Source: a virus
Direction: 5' to 3' (one strand)
Virus record (IMG/VR): IMGVR_UViG_3300043773_000773
Coordinates: 1 to 61,604 of that record
Length of the DNA stretch: 61,604 bases
The notes under the pieces: model-generated
Database searches by the model: none
What the model saw: only the letters and a program-made list of their open reading frames with translations
Told to the model about the DNA's origin: nothing
Translations under genes and position numbers: made by a program
Part shown: positions 43,135 through 49,625 of the stretch, in pieces
Layout of the letters: every line of letters begins with the position of its first letter
Numbering within the stretch: position 1 is the stretch's first letter

Positions 43135-44481
43135 TCAGCGGACCCAAGGGCTTACGAGCCCGTCCTTCTGCAACCGTGACCATGCCGCATCGTCGGCGCT
43201 CTTGATAGCCCCGTCATTGGCGAGCCTGTCGTGAATCGCCTTGCGTGCCTTCCGCGCAGCGTCAATCTCGCTGTCGGTGCGCGCCTTTCCATCTGCCGCG
43301 CCGCCGGTTGCCTGCACGACCGCTTGGTTGATTCCCTGCTCGACGGCTTGGTCCCTGCCGACGGCCCCCGCTGCACCACGCCCAGCCCCAGCCGCAACTG
43401 CGCCTCTCGTTGCGACACGACCACTCGCGGCCGCTGTCTTTGCAGCCGTCTGTGCGCCAGCGAGACCCGCCCGCACGGCGTCATCGGCCAGCCCAACGAA
43501 AGGCATCAGGACGCTCGGATCGGCTGAACTGAATAGCGCATCGAGGGTGGTGGACACGACCTTCGGAGGCGCAAACTCGAACCCGAAGTTCTTCTTCGAC
43601 CACTGCCTCCAGCGCTGGTCCGGATTGGGAAGCTCGGCTTGGCGTAGCTCCTCGCGCAGTTCCGCCACCCGCCTGCCGACATCGGCCTGCGTGGCCCCAG
43701 GCGGCAAATCCCCGATCATCGAGGGCGCCAGCGGTCGATAGCGGTTTAGCGCAAGCCTCTTTCCGGCAGCAGCTTCCCACGACTCGCTCCCGGTCGCGGT
43801 CTCTCCGCTACCCTGCATGCGCATGTAATCGGGGAGAACTTCCGAGAAGTTCGCGTAGTTGCCGAGCGGTACGTCGGGGTTCGAGACGGCGTTCCCGACG
43901 AGGTTTCCGGCGCCGCCCGTGCTCTGGAAGTTGCCGCTCGTGGCCGACTCTCGCCACAGCGGAGTCATGTTGCTGCTGTCCCAGTAGCCCAGCGCCTCGC
44001 CAAGCTTCACGGCGCGGTCGCTCTCTGCCCGCCAGCCCAACTGGCCTCGCGTGGGGGCGGCGTCCGATGCGAGCTTGCCTTCCAGAAAGTCCGCGTCACG
44101 CACGAACCCTTGGTGGAGGCGCGCCGTCTGCGGGTCCATCAGGTAGACGGACTTGTCCCACCGCTCCTTAACTTCTTCTGGGGACTTGCCCTTTCTGGCG
44201 TACGCCTCTCGCGCGGCCGCCCGCCCCTCAGGATTCGCCCACATCGAGGTGGATTGCCCGGATTCGCTCATCAGCCCAGCCACCTGAGCATTGGCCGAGA
44301 TGTACGCCATCGCCTTGTCGAGCGGCACATCGGGCTTGATGCCGTGCCGGGCATAGATGTCTTTGACGATCGCCTCTGCGCGAAGCTGCTGCGGGTCGCG
44401 CTTGGCTGGGGCAGGCTCCAGCGCAGGCTCCGGGTAGGCGGTGAGCGATTTCAGTTCGTCGTCGGTGAGTGATCCAGCCAT
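43135..44481 (-). CDS. Unknown 448-residue protein upstream of the scaffold gene
   Basis: I start at the ATG at 44481, which has GAGGAAA upstream; the longer open frame has no site. The middle of the protein is rich in Asp/Glu/Arg helices, and the last third is Ala/Gly/Arg-rich (A-A-G-A-G-R-G-A-A-G-A-V-G). It resembles nothing I can name. It lies two bases after the kinase-like gene and may be a minor capsid or ejection protein. Confidence 0.5.
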   Translation of the reverse strand: MAGSLTDDELKSLTAYPEPALEPAPAKRDPQQLRAEAIVKDIYARHGIKPDVPLDKAMAYISANAQVAGLMSESGQSTSMWANPEGRAAAREAYARKGKSPEEVKERWDKSVYLMDPQTARLHQGFVRDADFLEGKLASDAAPTRGQLGWRAESDRAVKLGEALGYWDSSNMTPLWRESATSGNFQSTGGAGNLVGNAVSNPDVPLGNYANFSEVLPDYMRMQGSGETATGSESWEAAAGKRLALNRYRPLAPSMIGDLPPGATQADVGRRVAELREELRQAELPNPDQRWRQWSKKNFGFEFAPPKVVSTTLDALFSSADPSVLMPFVGLADDAVRAGLAGAQTAAKTAAASGRVATRGAVAAGAGRGAAGAVGRDQAVEQGINQAVVQATGGAADGKARTDSEIDAARKARKAIHDRLANDGAIKSADDAAWSRLQKDGLVSPWVR

Positions 44482-44483
44482 TG

Positions 44484-45272
44484 CTATTTCCTCGCTGGGG
44501 TGACGAGGCTGTCGAAAAGCCGACGCATGCCGACCGCTTCGTCTACAGCAGCCTCCGTTGGCGCAATGCCGACGCCTGGATGGAAGTCTTTGGGCCACCA
44601 CACGCCGCGCCGGATCGGCCAGTCAACGCTTCCTCCGGCCGCCTTGATCGTGCCGTCGATCGCGACTGGCTGGCCGTCAAGGAATCCCATGTTGTCTGGG
44701 GCGGCATCGCCCCAGTCCCAGCCCTGGTACCCAAGCAAGCCCTCAAGGTTTTCGACATCCTGCGGGCTCGCCCGGTCACGCCCGGTTGGAAGCGACACAT
44801 CGGCCTTTCGCTGTAGCTCGACGCGGAATGGGCCTATTTTTGCCGTCGACTGATATGGCAATACGCCCTGAACGCCTTCCGGCAGCGTTCTTGGCGACCC
44901 CATGCCGAGCTTGACGACCCTGTCGCCAGCATCAAGCACAACGCTCTCAAATCCCCCAGAGAGCGGACGGACATCTTTGACTCCTGCACCGCCAAGATGC
45001 GAGGAAATCCCAGCAAGAATATCTCGCGACTTTGGATGATTGAGTATGTCTTGCGCGTGCGGGTCTGGTACGTCCCACTTGGCCCCGTACTGGGTCATGG
45101 CGCGCTTTGATTCCCTTAGCGCCTGCGCAAGCTCAGCGATGTTAGTGGCCCGAAGCGACCCAGCGGAAGGCGCCGCTGGTATTCCGCTCGCCATCCGCGC
45201 CTTCTGCGCCGCCAGAGCCCTCGCCATCTGGGCTATCGACGGCGCTGAAATGCTCTTTCCCGGTACGGCCAT
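44484..45272 (-). CDS. Protein-kinase-fold-like protein in the head module
   Basis: Residues 100-210 look like a reduced kinase/aminoglycoside phosphotransferase fold. A glycine-containing loop (L-S-G-G-F-E-S) leads to V-V-K-L (Lys121), then W-G-D-A-A-P-D-N, equivalent to H-x-D-x-x-x-x-N (Asp189, Asn194), and V-A-I-D-G (Asp206) as the metal-binding Asp. The N-terminal 100 residues are helical. The His of H-G-D is Trp here. The gene carries a GGRCATRAATCC element 15 bases upstream. It could be injected and act on host targets, or be a degenerate fold. Confidence 0.55.
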   Translation of the reverse strand: MAVPGKSISAPSIAQMARALAAQKARMASGIPAAPSAGSLRATNIAELAQALRESKRAMTQYGAKWDVPDPHAQDILNHPKSRDILAGISSHLGGAGVKDVRPLSGGFESVVLDAGDRVVKLGMGSPRTLPEGVQGVLPYQSTAKIGPFRVELQRKADVSLPTGRDRASPQDVENLEGLLGYQGWDWGDAAPDNMGFLDGQPVAIDGTIKAAGGSVDWPIRRGVWWPKDFHPGVGIAPTEAAVDEAVGMRRLFDSLVTPARK

Positions 45273-45287
45273 AGAATCTCCCTCACG

Positions 45288-45300
45288 GGATTCATGGCCT
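45288..45300 (-). promoter_or_regulatory. Candidate late promoter element GGCCATGAATCC, copy 2
   Basis: The minus strand reads AGGCCATGAATCC, 15 bases before the kinase-like ATG at 45272 and upstream of its GAGGGAG site. It is nearly identical to copy 3. Confidence 0.5.
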
Positions 45301-45325
45301 TGCGGGGGCTACCGAGAGCCAGCGG

Positions 45326-45619
45326 CTACTGAACCATCGCCCGCAGATTGCCGTCCTTGTCGCGGGAGAACCCCGATGGGGTGCCGCCCTTGCGGGCAAG
45401 CTCGTGGTCTTCCTTCGTCATGAGGAAGCCCTGCCCGTTCTTTTGGAGATTCTTGCGGGTGTCGAACTTCTCTGGCGCTTTCTTCGTCAGGCCGTCGAGC
45501 ACGCCAGCAGTCTTGTGCGCCAACCCGCCAAGCACCTTCGGGTGCTCTCGCTCAAGCTCTTTAGCCGCAGCCACACCCTCGTCGCGATAGAGCTTCCTGT
45601 AGTTGATGCTATCGGCCAT
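45326..45619 (-). CDS. Unknown 97-residue protein
   Basis: Strong AGGAGG site. The sequence is charged and helical, with K-A-P-E-K-F-D-T-R-K-N-L-Q-K-N-G-Q-G-F-L-M-T-K-E-D-H in the middle. Preceded by a GGRCATRAATCC element at 45639-45652. Function unknown, probably a minor head protein. Confidence 0.5.
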   Translation of the reverse strand: MADSINYRKLYRDEGVAAAKELEREHPKVLGGLAHKTAGVLDGLTKKAPEKFDTRKNLQKNGQGFLMTKEDHELARKGGTPSGFSRDKDGNLRAMVQ

Positions 45620-45638
45620 GCGTCACCTCCTGTGCTTA

Positions 45639-45652
45639 GGAATCTATGTCCC
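45639..45652 (-). promoter_or_regulatory. Candidate late promoter element GGGACATAGATTCC, copy 1
   Basis: The minus strand reads GGGACATAGATTCC immediately after the stop of the small membrane protein and 19 bases before the next ATG. It is the most upstream of the six elements. Confidence 0.45.
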
Positions 45653-45653
45653 T

Positions 45654-45797
45654 CTAGCGGGCCAGCATGTACATTCCAATGGCCGAGAAGGCGTACCCGG
45701 AGTAGGTGATCGCCAGCCACACGTTCCCCCGCATGAACTGCTCCCCAGCGACGTAGGCGTAGGCAGCGCCGGTAAGGATGATGAGCCAGCCACTCAT
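45654..45797 (-). CDS. Two-span small membrane protein (47 aa)
   Basis: An ATG at 45797 opens a 47-residue frame ending in TAG. It has two hydrophobic segments, W-L-I-I-L-T-G-A-A-Y-A-Y-V-A-G and V-W-L-A-I-T-Y-S-G-Y-A-F-S-A-I-G-M-Y-M-L-A, joined by a short charged turn. It is shorter than most holins but has their hairpin layout. Function unknown. Confidence 0.55.
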   Translation of the reverse strand: MSGWLIILTGAAYAYVAGEQFMRGNVWLAITYSGYAFSAIGMYMLAR

Positions 45798-45816
45798 GGC
45801 GGGGCGCTCCTGTGTG

Positions 45817-46059
45817 TCAGTCCGCGTGGCCCTTCGGCGGATGCTTGCGATGCCGCACCTTGCGGGGAGGGCGGCTGCATTCCGCCTTCCAGCGCGCTAT
45901 CCCACGCTCCACGCTGGCCGGGTCAATGCCCTTGTAGGTGCCGTTCCGGATGCACTGCTCGCGGAACTCCCGGTGAATCCTTGACAGCGGGTCTTCTGGC
46001 ATGGGCGGGGTGCCGAGCCACCGGAACGCAGCGTCCCTGCTGCGCCCGGCGACCGGCAA
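45817..46059 (-). CDS. Basic 80-residue protein of unknown function
   Basis: The longest frame would begin with TTG and lacks a ribosome binding site; an ATG at 46002 gives a 61-residue product. The core R-I-H-R-E-F-R-E-Q-C-I-R-N-G-T-Y-K-G-I-D-P and a Lys/Arg/His-rich tail suggest a nucleic-acid binder. It follows the SSB gene by five bases. Confidence 0.45.
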   Translation of the reverse strand: MPVAGRSRDAAFRWLGTPPMPEDPLSRIHREFREQCIRNGTYKGIDPASVERGIARWKAECSRPPRKVRHRKHPPKGHAD

Positions 46060-46064
46060 CTAGA

Positions 46065-46451
46065 TCAGAACGGGATCGCGGCCTCTTCGACCTCCTGCGA
46101 CTCCTCAGACGCCTCCGGCATCTCTGGCATCCCGCCAGCCGCCCGACGGGGCCAGCGAAGGCTCCGGCCCACCTCATTTGCCATTAGACGCAATGAGAAG
46201 CCCTGTGAGCCGTCTTTCTTCTGGAACGTCTCCAGAGCCACCCGGCCCGTCACAACGACCCTGTCGCCCTTCTGGAGCGCCTGAGTGACCATGTCAGCCT
46301 GCTCGTCAAAGCAGGCGACCTCCACCCACGTTGTCGGGCCGTCCTTCTTCTCCGTAGACGCCACCGAGAACGTCGCCATCTGCTTGCCGCTACGGGTCGC
46401 CTTCAACTCCGGTGCGCGGCCCACGTTGCCTGTGATTGTTGCCTCGATCAT
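46065..46451 (-). CDS. ssb: Single-stranded DNA-binding protein
   Basis: The 128-residue protein has an OB-fold SSB core: I-T-G-N-V-G-R-A-P-E-L-K, G-K-Q-M-A-T-F-S-V-A-S, W-V-E-V-A-C-F-D-E-Q-A, then V-V-V-T-G-R-V-A-L-E-T-F. A short acidic tail ends in A-I-P-F, the form that recruits partner proteins. It coats single strands during replication and recombination. It starts the leftward transcription unit and sits opposite the rightward early region, with a near-palindrome in between. Confidence 0.9.
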   Translation of the reverse strand: MIEATITGNVGRAPELKATRSGKQMATFSVASTEKKDGPTTWVEVACFDEQADMVTQALQKGDRVVVTGRVALETFQKKDGSQGFSLRLMANEVGRSLRWPRRAAGGMPEMPEASEESQEVEEAAIPF

Positions 46452-46477
46452 CGAACACCCTTTCTATCGGGAGGGGA

Positions 46478-46498
46478 CTATACAGGCGCCCAGTATAG
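46478..46498. promoter_or_regulatory. Near-palindromic CTATAC...GTATAG site upstream of ssb
   Basis: CTATAC (46478-46483) and GTATAG (46493-46498) are perfect inverted arms around a GC-rich centre that contains GGCGCC. On the minus strand TATACT and TATAGT could each serve as -10 boxes. An operator controlling ssb and perhaps the rightward genes is a natural reading. Confidence 0.4.
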
Positions 46499-46720
46499 CG
46501 GGGTGCGCATGTACAGATACCCCCAGAGAAGAGGGGGGCCAATGAAACTGGGAAAAAATCCAGGAGGGGAACGTAATTAACGTGCGCGGCGAGTGGGGGG
46601 GCTCGGGGCTCCCGCGTTCCATCTATACGCAAACCGCGACCGCTCCACGACTTCCGCTTCACGCTCTCCGTCGAGAGGCGGAAACCAGCCCGGCGAACCC
46701 ACGAGAAACGCGGTCCATCC

Positions 46721-46735
46721 CCGATGCGGAGTCTG
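46721..46735 (+). repeat. 15-bp intergenic tag CCGATGCGGAGTCTG, copy 1
   Basis: First of nine copies of the consensus CCG[AC]TGCGGAGTCTG. It lies 58 bases before the ATG at 46794 and is followed by a hairpin with arms ACGACGA (46751) and TCGTCGT (46765). Confidence 0.7.
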
Positions 46736-46793
46736 CATTGTGTCGGAGCGACGACGACGGTCGATCGTCGTGCTACTGACACGGAGCAACGTC

Positions 46794-47009
46794 ATGAGCA
46801 AACCCTGGCACCGCGAGACTTGGATCACCGTCGTCACGAAACCGGGAAAGCGGAACATCGTGTGCGGCCCATTCGACAGCACGCTCGATGCCTGCGACTT
46901 CGTATCGCTCGACTTCGACTACGAAGGCTTCACCCTTCATCCCTCCTATGAAGCGGCCGTCGCTGACGGCACGAAGATGGCGTTCGTTCCCCCTGCGGAA
47001 TCCGCCTGA
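46794..47009 (+). CDS. Unknown 71-residue early protein
   Basis: I start at the ATG at 46794, which has GGAG seven bases upstream, rather than the much longer open frame. The start M-S-K-P-W-H-R-E-T-W-I-T-V-V-T-K and the middle beta-rich segment look like a small folded protein. It ends ...P-P-A-E-S-A. Downstream comes a tag copy three bases after the stop. No family recognised. Confidence 0.55.
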   Translation: MSKPWHRETWITVVTKPGKRNIVCGPFDSTLDACDFVSLDFDYEGFTLHPSYEAAVADGTKMAFVPPAESA

Positions 47010-47013
47010 TTCC

Positions 47014-47028
47014 CCGATGCGGAGTCTG
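47014..47028 (+). repeat. 15-bp intergenic tag CCGATGCGGAGTCTG, copy 2
   Basis: Begins four bases after the stop of the 46794 gene. A hairpin (CGACGGC...GCTGTCG, with inner GGCA/TGCC) follows at 47034-47059. A degenerate second copy, CCTGCGGAATCCG, lies inside the end of the gene. Confidence 0.7.
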
Positions 47029-47089
47029 TCTTTCGACGGCTGGCACGTTGCCGCTGTCGTGTCCCGTTCCTTCCTTCGAGGATCGTCCC

Positions 47090-47269
47090 ATGTTCTGTGT
47101 CGTTCGCATCACGGCATCCGGCGAGCGTCTGGCCTACACGTTCCCCACCGAACGTAAGGCCCGCTGGTACATCAACGACAACTCCGACGGCATCACGCTG
47201 TTCGTGTTGTACGACCCCGACGGTGATCGTGTGGTCGAGACTCGCTTCCCGGTGCTGATGGTGGCCTGA
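47090..47269 (+). CDS. Unknown 59-residue early protein
   Basis: The ATG at 47090 has GAGGA upstream. The product is beta-rich: F-C-V-V-R-I-T-A-S-G, K-A-R-W-Y-I-N-D-N-S-D-G-I-T-L-F-V-L-Y-D, ending V-L-M-V-A. It is one of the cassette genes bounded by tags. No family recognised. Confidence 0.55.
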   Translation: MFCVVRITASGERLAYTFPTERKARWYINDNSDGITLFVLYDPDGDRVVETRFPVLMVA

Positions 47270-47273
47270 TTTC

Positions 47274-47288
47274 CCGATGCGGAGTCTG
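47274..47288 (+). repeat. 15-bp intergenic tag CCGATGCGGAGTCTG, copy 3
   Basis: Begins five bases after the preceding stop. Two hairpins follow: GCGGGG/CCCCGC at 47296-47321 and CCCGC/GCGGG at 47327-47341. Confidence 0.7.
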
Positions 47289-47376
47289 GATGGTAGCGGG
47301 GCTGGCACTTCGCCTCCCCGCCTCCACCCGCACTTCGCGGGATGGTTCGATTGGTTCCTTTCTTGAGGAGATTGCT

Positions 47377-47778
47377 ATGAACGCCGACATGATGAAGAAG
47401 CTGTTCCTGTCCCTGATCGCCGATGCCGCCTCCAGCCCCGTCAAGGCGAAGGGCAAGGCGAAGGGCAAGCGTAAGGGCAACCCCGAAGCCCTTGCCAAGT
47501 GGCGTGCCGAGCAGAAGGGCAAGGCCGCTCCCGCCAAGAGCAAGGCGAAGGCAAGGCCGAAGGCCGTCGAGGTCGAGGAGGTCGAAGGCGTCGAGTGTGG
47601 TGGCGTGGAGTTCCGCAAGGGCAGCGTCACCAAGCAGGGACGCGAGTACGTGCTGATCTACGTGGGCGGTGCCTTCGCTGGGTCGCTCCGCGTCGATGAC
47701 GGCAACCTGCTCAAGGCCGCTCTCGGTGGCTTGAAGCACCGCGATGCCGTCGATGCCATCGAGCTGGCCTGCGAGTGA
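47377..47778 (+). CDS. Lys/Ala-rich early protein (133 aa)
   Basis: The ATG at 47377 follows GAGGAG. Residues 22-66 are a Lys/Ala/Gly-rich low-complexity arm (K-G-K-A-K-G-K-R-K-G type, like histone H1 tails). A Glu/Val segment and a C-terminal folded part with Y-V-L-I-Y-V-G-G-A-F-A-G-S-L follow. The arm could bind nucleic acid, for instance host DNA. The gene is not followed by a tag but by a perfect hairpin at 47803-47833. Confidence 0.6.
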   Translation: MNADMMKKLFLSLIADAASSPVKAKGKAKGKRKGNPEALAKWRAEQKGKAAPAKSKAKARPKAVEVEEVEGVECGGVEFRKGSVTKQGREYVLIYVGGAFAGSLRVDDGNLLKAALGGLKHRDAVDAIELACE

Positions 47779-47802
47779 TCGCAGCCTGACGGTTCACACA
47801 CC

Positions 47803-47852
47803 ACGCCCCGTTGGCTCACCGCTGACGGGGCGTTCGCCTGCACCGTCGCAGG
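47803..47852 (+). terminator. Two hairpins after the Lys/Ala-rich gene
   Basis: ACGCCCCGT (47803) pairs with ACGGGGCGT (47825), and CCTGC (47837) with GCAGG (47848). The second matches the small hairpins of neighbouring cassettes. No T-run follows, so termination may be partial or the stems may protect RNA ends. Confidence 0.5.
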
Positions 47853-47873
47853 TTTCATGTCAGGAGCATCGTC

Positions 47874-48041
47874 ATGCACGAAATGATCGGCAAGCGTATC
47901 TGCTGGGAGTGGCGGAACACCGTCCGGCACGGCGTCGTCTATTCCGTCATCGGATCGGGCGAGCACGAAATGTATCTGGTCATCGCATCTGATGGCGGCA
48001 GAACGGTTGTCGCGTGCCGCATGGCACATGTCACCGCATAG
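47874..48041 (+). CDS. Unknown 55-residue early protein
   Basis: A short gene with AGGAG seven bases before the ATG. The product starts M-H-E-M-I-G-K-R-I-C-W-E-W and is beta-rich with V-V-Y-S-V-I-G and Y-L-V-I-A-S-D-G-G-R. Its TAG stop is followed one base later by a tag copy. Confidence 0.55.
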   Translation: MHEMIGKRICWEWRNTVRHGVVYSVIGSGEHEMYLVIASDGGRTVVACRMAHVTA

Positions 48042-48042
48042 G

Positions 48043-48057
48043 CCGCTGCGGAGTCTG
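48043..48057 (+). repeat. 15-bp intergenic tag CCGCTGCGGAGTCTG, copy 4
   Basis: Starts two bases after a stop codon. Followed by GGGGCTG/CAGCCCC at 48064-48087 and the small hairpin CCTGC-actc-GCGGG at 48092-48105. Confidence 0.7.
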
Positions 48058-48136
48058 GGATACGGGGCTGTGCTGCCAGCCAGCCCCCAATCCTGCACTC
48101 GCGGGAAGTTGACTTCACCACAGAAAGGAAAGGCCG

Positions 48137-48355
48137 ATGACAGACCCATTCGTGATTCTGGAGAGGTATCGCAACGACATCCGCCACTGGAGCCGCATCC
48201 TCTGCGGCGACATCGTTGGGCCGCACGGCTCTCGGGCGTGGCAGGACGTAGCAGCCATGCTGGCGACAGACCTCCGGAGGTACGCCGACTACCTCGACAA
48301 CTGCCGGGAAGGCCATGTCGCTGGGCCGATTGTGTTCCCGTCTTGGGACGATTGA
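48137..48355 (+). CDS. Unknown 72-residue early protein
   Basis: Good AAAGGAAAGG site. A helical N-terminal half (I-L-E-R-Y-R-N-D-I-R-H-W-S-R-I) and a second helix (M-L-A-T-D-L-R-R-Y-A-D-Y-L) suggest a small helical bundle. Ends V-F-P-S-W-D-D. Flanked by tags. No family recognised. Confidence 0.55.
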   Translation: MTDPFVILERYRNDIRHWSRILCGDIVGPHGSRAWQDVAAMLATDLRRYADYLDNCREGHVAGPIVFPSWDD

Positions 48356-48370
48356 CCGCTGCGGAGTCCG
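48356..48370 (+). repeat. 15-bp intergenic tag CCGCTGCGGAGTCCG, copy 5
   Basis: Directly after a stop, with one difference from the consensus. Three hairpins follow: 48378-48399, 48405-48418 (CCTGC/GCAGG) and 48423-48445 with a T-rich run, a good terminator. Confidence 0.7.
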
Positions 48371-48422
48371 GCTCATAGCGGGGAAGGCTGACGCCCCGCC
48401 TTGACCTGCACTCGCAGGACGC

Positions 48423-48456
48423 ACCCATCGCACTTCGCGGTGGGTGTTTTCGTTTC
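48423..48456 (+). terminator. Rho-independent terminator inside cassette 5
   Basis: ACCCATCGC (48423) pairs with GCGGTGGGT (48437) and is followed by GTTTTCGTTT. It lies between tag copy 5 and the ATG at 48479. Confidence 0.6.
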
Positions 48457-48478
48457 CACGCTTCATAAGGAGCTTTCC

Positions 48479-48703
48479 ATGCCCCGTTCCAACGTGTCGA
48501 TCTTCCAGTCCCCCAAGACCCGCCTGTTCTACCTCGTCAACCTCAAGGGCGATGGTGCCGTGCATGGCGGGTACGACAGCGAGAAGGAGGCCCGCGAAGC
48601 CCGCCGCCTCCTGCCTGCCCACGAGGAGTCCTGCCGCACCGTCGAGCGGCTCATCGCCCCGCAGCCCGGCGTGGAGGACGACATCAACCCTCTCGCCCGG
48701 TGA
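48479..48703 (+). CDS. Unknown 74-residue early protein
   Basis: AAGGAG precedes the ATG at 48479. The product has a beta-hairpin-like start (V-S-I-F-Q-S-P-K-T-R-L-F-Y-L-V-N) and a charged helix (S-E-K-E-A-R-E-A-R-R-L-L-P). Tags on both sides. Confidence 0.55.
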   Translation: MPRSNVSIFQSPKTRLFYLVNLKGDGAVHGGYDSEKEAREARRLLPAHEESCRTVERLIAPQPGVEDDINPLAR

Positions 48704-48707
48704 ATAG

Positions 48708-48722
48708 CCGCTGCGGAGTCTG
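48708..48722 (+). repeat. 15-bp intergenic tag CCGCTGCGGAGTCTG, copy 6
   Basis: Five bases after a stop. Followed by a 12-bp perfect stem GCGAACGGGGCC/GGCCCCGTTCGC (48729-48771), the longest in the array. Confidence 0.75.
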
Positions 48723-48793
48723 ACTTTTGCGAACGGGGCCGGTCGTCATGGTGGCGGCTGGCCCCGTTCGCGTTTCCCATGAGGAGCAATGCG

Positions 48794-49177
48794 ATGAAGC
48801 GGGAGGTGATGGAGAAGTGGGTGCATGCACTACGTCACGGCAACTACGGCCAGACGTACGGCTACCTGCGTGAGGAGTCCGACCCCATCGAAGAGCCTGG
48901 AGAGTACGCCTACTGTGCGTTGGGCGTGCTGTGCGATGTGTACGTCAAGGAGCAGTGTGATGGCGACTGGGGATCGCTGTGTCGCCCGCAGTCATACGGC
49001 GAGACGCCCCCTCCTGCCGTGATCGAGTGGGCCGGTCTTTCGTGCCGCGACCCAGATGTGAACGTGACGGCTCACGGCGAAGAAGAACACTACGAAAGCA
49101 TCAGCGAGATCAACGACGCTGGCGTGGAGTTCAGCAAGCTGGCTTCGCTCATCGAGGAGCAGTGGGAAAAGCTGTGA
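48794..49177 (+). CDS. Conserved small phage protein with C-A-L-G-V-L-C-D motif (127 aa)
   Basis: The ATG at 48794 follows GAGGAG. The sequence reads M-K-R-E-V-M-E-K-W-V-H-A-L-R, then Y-C-A-L-G-V-L-C-D-V, a P-P-P-A-V-I-E-W-A-G-L element and F-S-K-L-A-S-L-I-E-E-Q-W. I recall similar proteins in many phages, always without known role. The C-x-L-G-V-L-C-D core with a downstream acidic tail is the likely functional part. It is the largest of the tagged cassette genes. Confidence 0.65.
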   Translation: MKREVMEKWVHALRHGNYGQTYGYLREESDPIEEPGEYAYCALGVLCDVYVKEQCDGDWGSLCRPQSYGETPPPAVIEWAGLSCRDPDVNVTAHGEEEHYESISEINDAGVEFSKLASLIEEQWEKL

Positions 49178-49181
49178 TTCC

Positions 49182-49196
49182 CCGCTGCGGAGTCTG
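49182..49196 (+). repeat. 15-bp intergenic tag CCGCTGCGGAGTCTG, copy 7
   Basis: Four bases after a stop. Followed by a hairpin CCGGCGGCA/TGCCGTCGG at 49205-49225. Confidence 0.7.
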
Positions 49197-49257
49197 TCTC
49201 TTGACCGGCGGCACGTTGCCGTCGGTGGTTCTGTGTCTCTTTCAATGAGGTGTTCCT

Positions 49258-49428
49258 ATGCGTACCCACAACCCCACCCAGTACCCGCGACTCATGCACT
49301 TCGTGTCGCTCAACGCTGCCGCCAAGCAGCTTGGTGCCGCAACCAAGCGGCAGTTCGTGGCCGACCTCCGCACGCTGTCTCACCGTGAGCGGCGGGATGT
49401 TGCCGACCTCGTGAAGAAGGAGGGCTGA
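49258..49428 (+). CDS. Unknown 56-residue early protein
   Basis: TGAGGTG precedes the ATG. The product is basic and helical (A-A-A-K-Q-L-G-A-A-T-K-R-Q-F-V-A-D-L). Followed by the next gene two bases later with no tag between. Confidence 0.5.
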   Translation: MRTHNPTQYPRLMHFVSLNAAAKQLGAATKRQFVADLRTLSHRERRDVADLVKKEG

Positions 49429-49430
49429 AC

Positions 49431-49625
49431 ATGGAGAAGGAGTTGAACTACATGCGAATGGCGTTCTGGGCGGACGCCGCAGACTCAAACGAACCGCTGC
49501 CTCCGGGCTTGGCTGCGTCAATGGCGAACGACCTCGACGCCATCGCCAGAGACATCGCCCTGTTCTATCTGGAAAACGGCAGGTCGCCACACCTTGAGGA
49601 GGGCGGCGCATGCCATTCGTCATGA
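49431..49625 (+). CDS. Unknown 64-residue early protein
   Basis: Acidic helical protein beginning M-E-K-E-L-N-Y-M-R-M-A-F-W-A-D-A. It overlaps the following gene by 16 bases. No family recognised. Confidence 0.5.
   Translation: MEKELNYMRMAFWADAADSNEPLPPGLAASMANDLDAIARDIALFYLENGRSPHLEEGGACHSS

Larger units (their letters stand above)
46452..46793. other. Divergent leader between ssb and the rightward early genes
   Basis: No confident gene is present. An open frame from a GTG at 46582 (65 residues) crosses the first 15-bp tag and lacks protein-like character. The stretch holds the near-palindrome at 46478-46498, a purine-rich GGAGGGG near 46561 and the first tag at 46721. It is the likely place of promoters for both directions. 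Confidence 0.5.

Noticed and set aside
46582-46779. 65-residue GTG-start ORF ahead of the first cassette gene
   Set aside because: It runs through tag copy 1 and the hairpin, with Arg/Pro/Ser-rich composition and no family resemblance.
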